Part shown: positions 7,480 through 19,215 of the stretch, piece after piece | Layout of the letters: each line of letters begins with the position of its first letter | Numbering within the stretch: the first letter of the stretch is position 1 | Assembly (NCBI GenBank): GCA_963801185.1 | Contig: CAWDDW010000001.1 | Coordinates: forward strand, 806,001-870,000 | Length of the DNA: 64,000 nt | Source: Palsa-601 sp963801185 | Lineage (GTDB): Bacteria > Actinomycetota > Acidimicrobiia > Acidimicrobiales > Bog-793 | Reading direction: 5' to 3' | Notes under the pieces: generated by a model | The model's input: the letters and a program-made list of their open reading frames with translations, nothing else | Databases searched by the model: none | What the model was told of the DNA's origin: nothing | Made by a program: the position numbers and the translations under genes

Positions 7480-8749
7480 CTCCCCACGTCGCGAGATAGC
7501 CCCGCTGCCCCTCCGTGAGATCGTCTATCGCGACACCCATCGCCGCCAGCTTGAGGCGGGCGATCTCGTCGTCGATCGCCGGCGGCAGGTCGTGGACCCC
7601 CGGCGACAGTGATCCGGCGTGTCTCATGAGCCATTCGCAGGCAAGGGCTTGAACCGTGAACGACAGGTCCATCACCTGGGGAGGGTGCCCGTCAGCCGCT
7701 CCGAGGTTCACGAGCCTGCCCTCCGCCAGCAGTAGGAGCCGCCGCCCGGGCGACCCGATGAGGTACTCGTCGACCATCGGGCGGAGCCTTCTGTGGCGGC
7801 CCTCGCCGAGGGCCCGGAGGGCCCCGACGTCGATCTCGACGTCGAACTGGCCGGCGTTCGCCATGATGGCGCCGTCGCGCATCTGCTCGAAGTGCTCGCG
7901 GCGGAGGACGTCGCGATTGCCCGTCGCAGTCACGAAGATCTCCCCGAGCGGCGCGGCATGTTCCATCGGCAGCACGCGGAAGCCGTCGGTCAGTGCTTCA
8001 TAGGCCCGCAGCGGGTCGACCTCGGTCACGATCACGATCGCCCCGAGACCGCGCGCCCGGCTCGCGACGCCCCGGCCGCAGTTCCCGTAACCCGCCACGA
8101 CGACGGTCGATCCCGCCCAGAGGACGTTCGTCGAACGGCAGATCCCGTCGATCGTCGATTGCCCGGTGCCGAGGCGGTTGTCGGCAAGGGCTCGTATCGC
8201 TGCCCCGCTCAACGCCAGCACCGGGTATGACAGGCCACCGGCTGCCGCCAGCGCCCGCAAGCGGATGGCTCCGGTGCTCGTGTCCTCGGTGCCGGCGATC
8301 ACGTCGCCGATGTCGCCCCGCCTGACGCCGTGCAACCTCGCGAGGAGATCGCAGCCGTCGTCCACGGTGAACTGCGGCTTGCGGTCGATCACGGCGTCGA
8401 CGTGCGCGAGGTAGCTCGCCGCATCCTCACCCCGGCGCGCGAACGTCGCAATCCCCTCATCGGCCACGAGGAACGCCGCCACCTCGTCGTTGGTGGACAA
8501 CGGGTTCGACGCGCAGACCGACAGCTCCGCTCCTCCGGCGGCAAGCGTGCCGAGGAGCACCGCGGTCTCCGCCGTGACATGCAGGCTCGCCCCGATCCTC
8601 ACGCCGGCGAACAACCCTTCCCGCTCGAAACGCTCTCGCACAGTGCCGAGGACCGGCATCTGGCGACTCGCCCACTCGACCCGTCCACGCCCGAGCGGCG
8701 CGAGCCCGATGTCGCTCACGTCGTGAGGCGCCATAGGTGTCGCCGTCAC
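7469..8749 (-). CDS. S-adenosylhomocysteine hydrolase-like protein with altered catalytic motif
   Basis: 426-residue member of the AdoHcyase family, closest in layout to the Thermotoga/archaeal type. Conserved parts include the LHVTAETAVL region near 56-65, NPLSTNDE near 82-89, TEDTSTG near 154-160, the NAD-binding loop AGYGNCGRG at 219-227, ANAGQFDVEI and DGHPPQVMDLSF. The segment that is normally VND-x-x-TK-x-x-FDN reads LSGAAIRALADN here, so the canonical Asn, Asp and Lys are replaced by Ser, Gly and Arg. True SAH hydrolysis is therefore uncertain; a related nucleosidyl-homocysteine substrate or loss of activity is possible. GTG start overlaps the preceding stop (GTGA); ATG at 8734 is an alternative. 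Confidence 0.8.
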   Translation of the reverse strand: MTATPMAPHDVSDIGLAPLGRGRVEWASRQMPVLGTVRERFEREGLFAGVRIGASLHVTAETAVLLGTLAAGGAELSVCASNPLSTNDEVAAFLVADEGIATFARRGEDAASYLAHVDAVIDRKPQFTVDDGCDLLARLHGVRRGDIGDVIAGTEDTSTGAIRLRALAAAGGLSYPVLALSGAAIRALADNRLGTGQSTIDGICRSTNVLWAGSTVVVAGYGNCGRGVASRARGLGAIVIVTEVDPLRAYEALTDGFRVLPMEHAAPLGEIFVTATGNRDVLRREHFEQMRDGAIMANAGQFDVEIDVGALRALGEGRHRRLRPMVDEYLIGSPGRRLLLLAEGRLVNLGAADGHPPQVMDLSFTVQALACEWLMRHAGSLSPGVHDLPPAIDDEIARLKLAAMGVAIDDLTEGQRGYLATWGVGT

Positions 8750-9817
8750 TCGGTTAGGTCCTCGCGCGCCTGGCGGAGCCGCTGCTTGATCTCGGTGAGG
8801 GCAGGGACGGGGCCGGGGTCGATACCTTCGGCACAGGCGAGGTGGAGGGACATGACGTCTCCGATGGCGACGAGATCGAAGAAGCCGGCCAGCTCCCCCT
8901 CACCCTCCCCTTGCACTCCCACGATGTCGCCGACCGCCTCGGCAACGCTGCTTCCGACGAGCTCGAACCGTCTCGTCACGCTCGGGTGCTCGTGTGGCAG
9001 GTGCAGCTCCACGAGAGTGAGCACCTGCCTCGTCACGTCCCCGTTCTGACCGAAGCCGCACACCTCGTTGTGACAGACCTCCGGCTGCTCGCCGGCGAAT
9101 GCGGGCGCCTTGGCGTTCTCGTTCACTTGCGTCTTCCACCGCCGGGCGGCCACGGCCCCGAGGCCGGAGGCTCCGTGAACGAGGGGGATGGTCCGCCCGA
9201 TCCGCCGGGCGACCTCGGCGGCCTCACCGCTGCCTTCGACGAGCGCCGGGAGCCGCCGGCGAAGCTGTGACACCGCGCGCTCGAAGCTCGGTTCGGGCGC
9301 CGGGCAGGAAGCCCGCCTCCTCGCTCGCGAGCAGCAAGGGGGCGACCATCGCTCCCACGCCCGCACGAGGCTGCGGGATCCCTGGCGGGATGCGGAGGAC
9401 TGGGCCACCGGATGCCGTGACGAGCGACTCGAGCGACCCGCCGCCGGTCAGGGCCACGACCTGGGCACCGGTCTTCAGTGCTCCCGCAGTCGCCTCGAGC
9501 GTCTCCTCGGTCTCGCCCGAGAACGAGACGGCGAACACGAGCGTGCCCGCACCGACGAAACGAGGGCACTCGTAGCCGCTCGACAGGACGACCGGCACGG
9601 TCGACCGGCGTTCGGCGAGAGCTTCGAGCACTGCTCCTGCGACCGCGCTCCCGCCCATGCCGAGCACCACGACGGCGGTGAGAGGGCCATCCGGGATTGC
9701 GATCGGGCGGTAGCTCTCGAGCGCGTCCGAGATGTGGTCGCCCATCGCGGCCGTCGCGGCAAGCATCCCTTCGCTGTCTATGTCGAGCCACGAGGCAGCC
9801 GCCTCGGGCGGGGTCAC
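8746..9817 (-). CDS. bifunctional phosphoglucose/phosphomannose isomerase-type SIS protein (one frameshift)
   Basis: Two-SIS-domain isomerase of about 357 residues, the family found beside phosphomannomutase in actinobacteria (Rv3256c/TobH position, by recall). The N-terminal part shows VVLGMGGSAVAG and SFSGETEET phosphate-binding motifs; the C-terminal part shows RTIPLVHGASG, then WKTQVNENAKAPAF and a catalytic-type NEVCGF region. The frame changes around 9298-9304: GFLP in one frame joins APEPSFERAVSQL in the next if one base is removed. The GTG start overlaps the stop of the Trm112-like gene, and the stop overlaps the ahcY-like start, so four genes are translationally linked. Confidence 0.85.
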
Positions 9818-10056
9818 GGCTGCTCGGTGAAGGTAGGGCGGATGCCCTCGCTCGCCGCCTTCTCGGTGAGCCGCTCGTGCTCGGCGTCGCTCACGGTCTC
9901 GGCCTCCTCGACGAGGAGCACCGGTATGCCGTCGTTGATGCGGTACCGGCGCTTCAACCGAGGGTTGTAAAGGGTCTGCTCGCTCTCGAAGTACAAGAGC
10001 GGCCCCTTGTCCTCCGGGCACGCCAAGATCTCGAGCAGCCGTTCGTCAAGCGCCAT
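9814..10056 (-). CDS. Trm112/YcaR-like small protein
   Basis: 80-residue protein of the Trm112-like (UPF0434) family. It begins with the family's LLEILACPEDKGPL pattern and contains YNPRLKRRYRINDGIPVLL near residues 31-49. In eukaryotes and archaea Trm112 activates methyltransferases; the bacterial short homologues have no settled function. It starts one base before the end of the phosphomannomutase gene (TGATG) and ends in a GTGA overlap with the isomerase gene. This placement suggests co-expression with mannose metabolism, but I cannot say what it does there. Confidence 0.85.
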   Translation of the reverse strand: MALDERLLEILACPEDKGPLLYFESEQTLYNPRLKRRYRINDGIPVLLVEEAETVSDAEHERLTEKAASEGIRPTFTEQP

Positions 10057-11480
10057 CAGTGCCCTCCCGATCGTTCTCCGTGTTCACCGTCCAACTCTCT
10101 TATCAACGCGATCACCTCGTCGACATGCTGGCGGCAGAGCTCGTCTGTCGCGGCCTCGAGATTCAGCCGGAGCAGCGGCTCGGTGTTCGACGGCCGCAAG
10201 TTGAACCACCACTCCCCGAGATCGATCGTGACCCCGTCCAGCCGGTCGATGCTTGCCCCGCGCTCGCTGAAGATGCGCTCGGCGCCTGCGAGGACCGAGC
10301 CGATGTCGTGGACCTCGGTGTTGATCTCACCGGAGTCGGAGTACCGCTCGAACGGCTTGCGCAGCGCCGACAAGGGAAGATCGGCTTTGGACATCACCGA
10401 TAGAACGACGAGTGCCGCGATGATGCCCGAGTCAGCGCGGAAGTTCTCGCGGAAGTAGTAGTGGCCGGAGTGCTCGCCGCCGAAGATCGCCCCGGTCTCG
10501 ACCATGACCTCCTTGATGAACGAGTGGCCGACGCGGGTCCGCAGCGGCCTCCCACCGTGCTCGGCGATGATCTCCGGCACCGCCTTCGAGCAAATCAGGT
10601 TGTAGAGCACGATCTCGCCGGGGTGGGCCTCGAGCATCGCGGCGGCCACGATGGAGGTCGTGAGAGAGCCCGACAGCGGGCGGGTCTGCTCGTCCACGAG
10701 GAAGACCCGGTCGGCGTCGCCGTCGAAGGCGAGCCCGACGTCAGCCCCGGCTTCCACGATCCGCCTCTGAAGGTCTACGAGGTTCTCGGGCTGGATCGGA
10801 TCGGCCGGGTGATTGGGGAAATTGCCGTCCAACTCGCCATAGAGGACCTCGAGGTCAAAGGGCAGGCCGCCGAGGACCTTCGGCGCGACCAGACCGCCCA
10901 TCCCGTTCGCCGTGTCGGCGACGATCTTGAGCGGACGCAGGCTTGCCACGTCCACGAACGAGTGGACGTGCCGGGCGAAGTCGTCCACGAGGTCGACGTG
11001 CTCGAGCCACGGATCGCGGTCGTCGAGCGGAGGTGCTCCGCCAGGCGGGAGGGCACCGAGGATCGCATCTGCTCGCCGGCGGACCTCCGCCAGGCCGGTG
11101 TCCTGGCCGATGGGGCGCGCACCCGGGAGGCACAGCTTGATGCCGTTGTAGATGGCCGGGTTGTGGGAGGCCGTGAGCATCGCCCCGGGCAGTCCGAGAC
11201 GCCCGGAGGCGAAGTACAACATGTCGGTCGAGATCATCCCGGCATCGACGACCCGCAGGCCCTCCGACAGTGCGCCTGCCGAGAAAGCCCTCGCGAGCGT
11301 GACCCCGGACTCTCGCATGTCGCGGCCGATCACGACGCGCTCTGCCCCCGCCTCGTCGCGGGCGAACGAGGCGAACGCCGCGCCGACCGAAAAGACCATA
11401 TCCTCGCTGAGCTGGTCCGGAACGGTTCCACGGATGTCATAGGCCTTGAAGACCTGGGCGAAGGGCGAGTCTCCGGTCAT
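10056..11480 (-). CDS. manB: phosphomannomutase/phosphoglucomutase
   Basis: Alpha-D-phosphohexomutase of 474 residues interconverting hexose 6- and 1-phosphates. The catalytic phosphoserine loop TASHNP lies at 103-108, the metal-binding loop DGDADR near 250, the sugar-binding GGEHSGHYYF near 330 and the phosphate-binding RPSNTEPLLR near 435. The downstream isomerase and the manC gene at 26941 suggest the product feeds GDP-mannose, so mannose is the likely physiological sugar; dual specificity is common in the family. First gene of a four-gene overlapping run, with ATG start and 30 bp from the upstream CPBP gene. Confidence 0.92.
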   Translation of the reverse strand: MTGDSPFAQVFKAYDIRGTVPDQLSEDMVFSVGAAFASFARDEAGAERVVIGRDMRESGVTLARAFSAGALSEGLRVVDAGMISTDMLYFASGRLGLPGAMLTASHNPAIYNGIKLCLPGARPIGQDTGLAEVRRRADAILGALPPGGAPPLDDRDPWLEHVDLVDDFARHVHSFVDVASLRPLKIVADTANGMGGLVAPKVLGGLPFDLEVLYGELDGNFPNHPADPIQPENLVDLQRRIVEAGADVGLAFDGDADRVFLVDEQTRPLSGSLTTSIVAAAMLEAHPGEIVLYNLICSKAVPEIIAEHGGRPLRTRVGHSFIKEVMVETGAIFGGEHSGHYYFRENFRADSGIIAALVVLSVMSKADLPLSALRKPFERYSDSGEINTEVHDIGSVLAGAERIFSERGASIDRLDGVTIDLGEWWFNLRPSNTEPLLRLNLEAATDELCRQHVDEVIALIRELDGEHGERSGGH

Positions 11481-11510
11481 GCCGACGGGCGAGCCTACTC
11501 GCCCGCCAAA

Positions 11511-12329
11511 TCAGTGCGTGATGACGTAGGCGATCACAGTCGTGGTGTTGAACGCGATGTGCGCGAAGATCGAAGGGCCGAGGCGCCCCGTCCGCCACGC
11601 CAGGACGCAGAGCACCATCCCGAAGCCGGCGAGCCCGAGGAATTGCAGGGCCTCGAAGTGCACGAGCCCGAAGAACAGGCCGGTGATCACGATCGAGACG
11701 GCCGGCCCGAGGCGCCGGCCGAGAGGCCGGAAGCGCCACAACAACGCCCGCAGCACAAGCCCTCGGAAGAAGAGCTCCTCGACGAACGGGCTCCCTACGC
11801 AGATCAGGACTGCGACTAGTACGAGGCTGCCGGTGCCGCCCGAGCTGGCGGGACCGAGCAGCTGGTGCGTCGGGTTCCCGAGTCGTTGCGTGAGATGGGG
11901 GACGAAAGGCTCGAGCGGTAGCTCGAGCAGCGGGACGAGGAGGAACTGTGATGCCACTCCGACGACGATCCCGAGGGGGATGTCCGGCCAGGGCCGCAGG
12001 CGCAGCCCGTAGTCCTCGACGATCGAGCGGGTGCCGAGCCTCGAGGCCGCCACGACCGCACCGACGAAACCGATCCAGAGCGACGCCAAGGCGACGACCG
12101 TCTGCCCGTTCGTAGTCGACGTGCCATGCAGATGCGCGGCGGCGTCATAGGCCGAAAGAGCCACGATGGAGAGCAGGTAACCGGCCGCCAGACCGAGGAG
12201 CGCTTCCACGAGCCCGAACGGGTTGCCCTCCGGCGGGCTGCCGAGGACCCGGTCGGCCAGAGGGCTCAATCGGTTACGCACAGGTGGAGCGTGGTGCCCG
12301 AGCACCGCCGAGGTCAACCTGACGAGCAT
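11511..12329 (-). CDS. CPBP-family intramembrane glutamic endopeptidase
   Basis: 272-residue multi-pass membrane protein of the CAAX-processing/bacteriocin-processing (CPBP, Rce1-like) family. The three family motifs are present: VEELFFRG with the catalytic EE pair, FGLVHF, and HIAFN near the C-terminus. Several hydrophobic segments flank them. Bacterial members have varied or unknown substrates, and nothing nearby suggests one. It is divergent from ftsH, with 71 bp between starts. Confidence 0.88.
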   Translation of the reverse strand: MLVRLTSAVLGHHAPPVRNRLSPLADRVLGSPPEGNPFGLVEALLGLAAGYLLSIVALSAYDAAAHLHGTSTTNGQTVVALASLWIGFVGAVVAASRLGTRSIVEDYGLRLRPWPDIPLGIVVGVASQFLLVPLLELPLEPFVPHLTQRLGNPTHQLLGPASSGGTGSLVLVAVLICVGSPFVEELFFRGLVLRALLWRFRPLGRRLGPAVSIVITGLFFGLVHFEALQFLGLAGFGMVLCVLAWRTGRLGPSIFAHIAFNTTTVIAYVITH

Positions 12330-12388
12330 GCGCCGCGCCGGCCACGGTCACCTGAGCGGGCGATGACAGGTATGCGCTCGGACACGCC

Positions 12389-12394
12389 TACCAT
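12389..12394 (+). promoter_or_regulatory. candidate -10 element for leaderless ftsH transcript
   Basis: TACCAT lies six bases before the ftsH GTG and no Shine-Dalgarno sequence precedes that codon. The spacing would place the transcription start on or next to the start codon, the leaderless arrangement common in actinobacteria. A weak TGACAG-type -35 lies 19 bases further upstream. Inference from sequence. Confidence 0.35.
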
Positions 12395-12400
12395 GTTTGC

Positions 12401-14521
<2,121 letters not shown>

Positions 14522-14530
<9 letters not shown>

Positions 14531-14550
14531 GTGTGGCCCTCTCAGCTCGA
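14522..14550. terminator. bidirectional hairpin between convergent ftsH and DUF5719 gene
   Basis: A perfect 10-bp inverted repeat (14522-14531 and 14541-14550) with a 9-nt loop spans both stop codons of two convergent genes. There is no clear T-tract on either strand, which is usual for GC-rich actinobacteria. Likely a shared terminator. Confidence 0.5.
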
Positions 14551-16191
14551 GCCCGCCGGGACGCCCGACTCGACCGCAGCCTGCAGGCCTGCCTTCACCG
14601 GTAGCAGCGACCCCGTCACGAGCACAGGGCCTGTCGCCCTCAGCTCGAGACCGAACGGCGTCGGTGACCCGGGCGCCACGAACGAGAGGAGCGGGACGAC
14701 CGCCGACGTGCCTGGGCGGACCTCGACGGTCGTCAGTTGCGAGGGAGAGGTCTCGCCGGACCCCGGCGAGGTCGGGTAGATCTCCTCGATGGCGACGGAC
14801 ACCGCCTTCGTGCCGGCATCGGTGAGCGACACCTGCCCGTCGACCGTCGGCGATTGGACCATCCCGGGCAACACCCAGGTGGCGGCAGCGACGTCCGTCG
14901 GGGACGACGACACGAGGGTCACGCGCGTCTTCGTGAGCGTCCCGTACGTCTCGTGCTCGACCACGATGCCTACGCCGCCCGCGCTCGTGACCGTCACGAC
15001 ACCGCCGGACGTGAGCGCCGAAGCGGTAGCGCCGGAGACGACTGGTGCCGAGACGGTGACGGTCTGACCGGGGGACACGGCAACCGACATGGTCGCGGGT
15101 TTGACACCTGCCGCCGAGGTGCGAACCGTCACCAGCGCCCTCCGCGTGCCCGGGTCGAAGATCCGGACCGCCTCGGTGTCGCCGTGCCCGGCGGGCCCGA
15201 GCGGCATCAGCCACCTCGTGAGCAGCTGCCCGATCCCGACTGCCAGCTCCTGGCCGGACTCCTCGTAGGAGTGGGCAGGACCGAGGACCGTCGAGTAGAA
15301 GCGGGCGGAGAGGCTCGACATCGAGCCGACGACCACACGTCCGACTGTGGCTTGGACGCTCACCGCCACGTGGGTCCGCTGAGGGACCCACCGGGCGAGG
15401 TCGAGCACTGCGACGCTCCCCGGTCCGATGACGAGGCCCTGGTAAGCCTGGGGCTGAACGAGCCCGGAGCCGGTGCCGACGGAGACGTTCACGACGGCGG
15501 GCGCGGCCGCCGGATCGAACAGGGCCACCTCGACGTCGGACGACCCCATGGTGACACCTGAGGCGGTGTACCCACGAGCGGCGGATCCCACGGCACAGGG
15601 ACTGGCGAGGATGCCGGCTCCGTAGTTGACGGTCTCGCTGACTGCAACCCCGGCCCCGCTCACGGTCACGCTCACCGAGGCGTAGACGGTCGGCGCCTCG
15701 GCGTGCGCCTTCCCGCCTGACTTCGTGTCCGACGTCCCGGCGCTCGGCTTCGCCTTGGCGGGCGGCACCGCTTCGGCTGAGAGCGGAAGATCCAGCTCGG
15801 ACTGTGCGGTGATCCGCATGTCGAGCACTCGGCCCTTGAGCGGGAGGCCCGGCTGTGCGCCCGGTGCCACGGCGGTCTCGGCGACGAGGACCGTCGCTTC
15901 CGCATCACGCCTCGAAGGGTTCGTGATCGAGATAGACGAGGTCGACCCCCCGGTGACCGGAAGAGGGCCGGGGCAGTTCCACACCGTTGCAGCCGTCGTA
16001 GTGAGGTCGACCGCAGGGAGCAAGCTCTCCGAGCTCGTGTGCGCCACGGCGGGCACTCCGCCGCTCGGGAGCACGGCCCCGGCCACGAGGAGGGCTATGA
16101 GTCCCGACCCAATGGCCGAGCGGGAGATGACGCGCCTGCGCAGCTCGGAGTCGCGTACCGAGCGTCTCGGCGAGCCGTGGACGTCGCTCAT
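14542..16191 (-). CDS. DUF5719-type exported protein
   Basis: 549-residue protein with a basic N-terminus and one hydrophobic segment at about 21-50 that should act as signal peptide or anchor, followed by a long Ser/Thr/Val/Gly-rich extracytoplasmic part of beta-rich character. By size, composition and position directly after the giant glycosyltransferase gene, it matches the actinobacterial DUF5719 family; function is unknown, presumably in envelope polysaccharide biology. ATG start overlaps the glycosyltransferase stop (ATGA), so the two are co-translated. An upstream in-frame ATG would place about 26 residues inside the neighbour and is not favoured. Confidence 0.75.
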   Translation of the reverse strand: MSDVHGSPRRSVRDSELRRRVISRSAIGSGLIALLVAGAVLPSGGVPAVAHTSSESLLPAVDLTTTAATVWNCPGPLPVTGGSTSSISITNPSRRDAEATVLVAETAVAPGAQPGLPLKGRVLDMRITAQSELDLPLSAEAVPPAKAKPSAGTSDTKSGGKAHAEAPTVYASVSVTVSGAGVAVSETVNYGAGILASPCAVGSAARGYTASGVTMGSSDVEVALFDPAAAPAVVNVSVGTGSGLVQPQAYQGLVIGPGSVAVLDLARWVPQRTHVAVSVQATVGRVVVGSMSSLSARFYSTVLGPAHSYEESGQELAVGIGQLLTRWLMPLGPAGHGDTEAVRIFDPGTRRALVTVRTSAAGVKPATMSVAVSPGQTVTVSAPVVSGATASALTSGGVVTVTSAGGVGIVVEHETYGTLTKTRVTLVSSSPTDVAAATWVLPGMVQSPTVDGQVSLTDAGTKAVSVAIEEIYPTSPGSGETSPSQLTTVEVRPGTSAVVPLLSFVAPGSPTPFGLELRATGPVLVTGSLLPVKAGLQAAVESGVPAGSS

Positions 16192-19110
16192 GGCACTTCC
16201 ACTCGCTGCTCGTCGCCCCGGTCCCATCTCCGTCTGCGAGCCACTCCCTCGGCCATGGCGAGGACCCACACCAAGATCCCCGCCACCACTCCGATCTCGC
16301 GCAGGCCGGCAGACGAGCCGGAGCCGCTGCCGACCACTCGGGCGAGCCCTGTGCCGTCCGCCCTCACCCAGTCAGCGTTCACGAAGACGTGTGCACCGGC
16401 CTCGACGGGGCGCTCGACCAGGTCGCTCTGCGTATCCAGCACCGATATGAGCCCTGACGGCGGTGGCGCGACCACAGCCGGGACCTGGGTCCCGGGCAGC
16501 TCGGGGGCATCCGCCACGGGAATGACTATGTACCGCACGCCGAGGCGGGCCAGAACCGCGCCGACGTCCGCGGTCTTGCCCTCGAGCGCAGACTCGAGCG
16601 CGCCGCCGACCTGGCCGAGTGCCCCCGGGCTCGGGGGAGGCCAGTTCTGGTCGCCGGCCGGCAGGCCCCGCTCGCTCGTGTACCAGGACAATCCCGGTGC
16701 GAGTTGCCAGCCTGAGCCGGGAAGGACCCGTGGATCGCCGAGCCACAGCACCCGGTAGCCGCTGTGCCCCGTAGGCGCCGAAGGCGCGAACTGGTCGACT
16801 CCCTGCGACGGCAAGCTCGCGCGGCCACCGACCGCGACCGAGAGAGACGGGACCATGCCCGTCAGGAGGCACAGCCCGGCGAGGAACGCCGCCCCCTGCC
16901 GCCATCCGAGCACCTGGCTCGTTAGGACGTCCCGTTCGAACGCGACGACGCCGAGCCCGCAGGCGGCCGCGACGGCGACGGCGGCGGGAGCCGCGATGAC
17001 AGGGAAGTCTCCGCCGCCGGCCCCGAGCCAGCCGCGCGACCCGGCCCAGGCGAGGGCTACCGCGCCTAGGGCGGCGAGCCACCACGCGGTTGCCCACCGG
17101 AGGCGCTCGCGCCGCGAGACGAGAAGGACGTAGCCGGCCGCGACCACGAGTCCCCACGCGCCCCACCAGGCGCCCACTGGCCCGGTGTGCCCGCGCAACA
17201 ACGCAGCCGGACCCGTCGGGGCACCCGGCACGACGCCCGAAAAGGCGCTCCAGCGCGACCCGCTCTCGAACCAGGTGACCGACCACGGCAAGCAGCAGCA
17301 GGCGGCTGTCACGAACGCGGCGACCGCCACGCCGGCCGCTCTCATCGCCGCCCTCGCCTCACCCCCGAGAAGGCATGTGACGACTACCGCCACGATCACG
17401 ACACCAGCTGCGATCAAGCCCGGCGGGGCGAGAGCGCCGAGAACGGCGAGCAGCAGACCGAAGGGGGCGATCTCCCCGAGTGTGGCCCTGACCGAGGAGC
17501 CGGACGTCGATCCGTCCGCCGATACGTGCGTGAAAGGCGCGAGGCCGGTTGCCCTGCCGACCCGGGCGAAGACGTAAGGCAGGGCGCCGAGCGTCACGGT
17601 CGCCTGCACGTTCCCGGTGGCGAGCGCGTTCCAGGCAAGTGGAAGACCGACGAAGGCGGTGGCGGCCACCAGGCGACCCCTGCTCGAGAGGAACGGGCGG
17701 CACAGTCGGGAGACTCCGATGGCCCCGGCGGCCAGGGCACCGATCTCGATGATCTTCAACGCCTGAGCCGAGCTGTCGCCGAGCACGAGCCCGAGCAGCC
17801 CGATGAGCCCGTAGGCCGTCGGGGCCGGCCGCACGCCCGCAGCGTAGGGAACCCCGCCGAAGAACTGACCGAGCATGGTCCAGGCTCCCGGCATGCGCGC
17901 GAGGTCGCCCACGAGCGGCAGGCGTGCGAAGAGCAGGTCCCGCAACCCGAGCACGCCGACCATGACGAGAGCGGCGGCCAGAGTGAGCTGCGCGGCCGGC
18001 ACCTGGCCCTGTTGCACCCGCGTCCACCAGGACCCGAGCCGGTCCACCTCGAGGGTGTGCTCGATCCCGGACACGGCGGCACGCAACCGCTCCGGCGCCT
18101 CTCCCGGAACCTCCGGCCGGAAGAAACGCCGGACCCTCCCCCGGCCCACCATCCGCCTCACGAGCGTTCTGTCCGGCACTTGGCGGACTTCTCGTAGGTA
18201 CCGACGCGCCTCCCGCAAGCTGCGACGCTCGGCGAAGTTCCATCGCCAGGCCCTCACGACCCGTCGAGCCCGTTCCCGCTCGCCCGTCATGACTCCGACG
18301 GCCATCTCGGCGAGGCCGAGCACGACGAGCTCGGCTATGACCATCGATCGGCGCCACAATCCGTAGTTCTTGAGGGCGGCGCGCAGCTCGTGGCGCCGTT
18401 GCAGGAACGCGATGTCCTCGTCGCCACGAGCCCCTGACGCGGCGATCTGGCGGTGCCGGACGCGCGCCTTCGGCGCGATCGTCACGCGGGCGCCTGCGAT
18501 CTGGGCCCGCCAGCAGAAGTCGATGTCCTCCCCCAGCAGCGACATCGCCGGGTCGAAACCGTGAAGCGCCTCGAACAAGTCCGCCCTGACGAGCGTGCAT
18601 CCGCCCGGAGCGGCGAAGACATCCCTCGCCTCGTCGTGCTGCGACTGATCGAGCTCGCCTGGGCGCACGCGGCGCGACCGGCGTGCCGAGGCGGTACATG
18701 CCGAGACCGACCTGGACGAGCAGCTCGGGATTGTCCGCGCTCACGAACTTGGGGCCCACGACCGCCGCGTTCGACCGGAACGACTCCTCTACGAGGCGGC
18801 GGACCGCACTCTCGTCGAGCACCACGTCGTCGTGGCAGAAGAGGAAGAACGTCGCGCCCGCCACGCCGAAGAGCGCTTCGTCGGCACCGGCCGCATAGCC
18901 GCCCTGCGTCGTCCGTCGACGGACGATGGCCGCTGGCTCGACGGCAGCGACCCGCGATGTCACGTCGGTATCGCTGGCGTCGTCGACCACGAGGATGGCC
19001 AGGTTCGGGTAGTCCTGGGCGCACAAAGACTCGAGGCAAGCCTCGAACCACTCCCCTGGGTTCGAGGTGACGACAACCGCGACGACCGGTGGTGCCAACT
19101 CCTCCGGCAT
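16188..19110 (-). CDS. giant membrane glycosyltransferase, GT2 domain plus multi-pass membrane region (one frameshift)
   Basis: About 973 residues. The N-terminal GT2 domain has VVVTSNPGEWFEACLESL, VVDDASD, the DxD-like CHDD and the acceptor-side LLGEDIDFCWR motif. It is followed by roughly 600 residues with many hydrophobic segments and a final hydrophobic helix near the C-terminus. Similar proteins in actinobacteria export or modify envelope glycans, but the exact product is unknown. The frame changes around 18665-18675: RLGTPVAP in one frame continues as VRPGELDQSQHDEARDVF in the other if one base is removed. ATG at 19110; stop overlaps the DUF5719 start. Confidence 0.8.
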
Positions 19111-19141
19111 GAGGTCAGTCAGGCTACTTCGCCCAGAGTGC

Positions 19142-19170
19142 TTGCAAGTGTTAGCGGTCTGCGCTACACT
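19142..19170 (+). promoter_or_regulatory. sigma-70 type promoter for the 130-residue protein
   Basis: TTGCAA (19142-19147) is followed after exactly 17 bases by TACACT (19165-19170). This is one of the best consensus matches in the window. The start would fall near 19177, giving a leader of about 40 nt that includes a GAGAAGGAG ribosome-binding site before the ATG at 19216. Confidence 0.55.
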
Positions 19171-19215
19171 AGGCAGCACAAGGAAATCGATCAGGACTTC
19201 GAGAAGGAGTTGGCA

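Noticed and set aside
8746..8860. SAH riboswitch upstream of the AhcY-like gene
   Set aside because: The start overlaps the preceding coding region; there is no leader to hold a riboswitch.
17359..19179. A 606-codon frame presented as one glycosyltransferase
   Set aside because: Only the first part is real GT2 sequence; after about 18670 it is shadow of the true frame, which continues to 16188.
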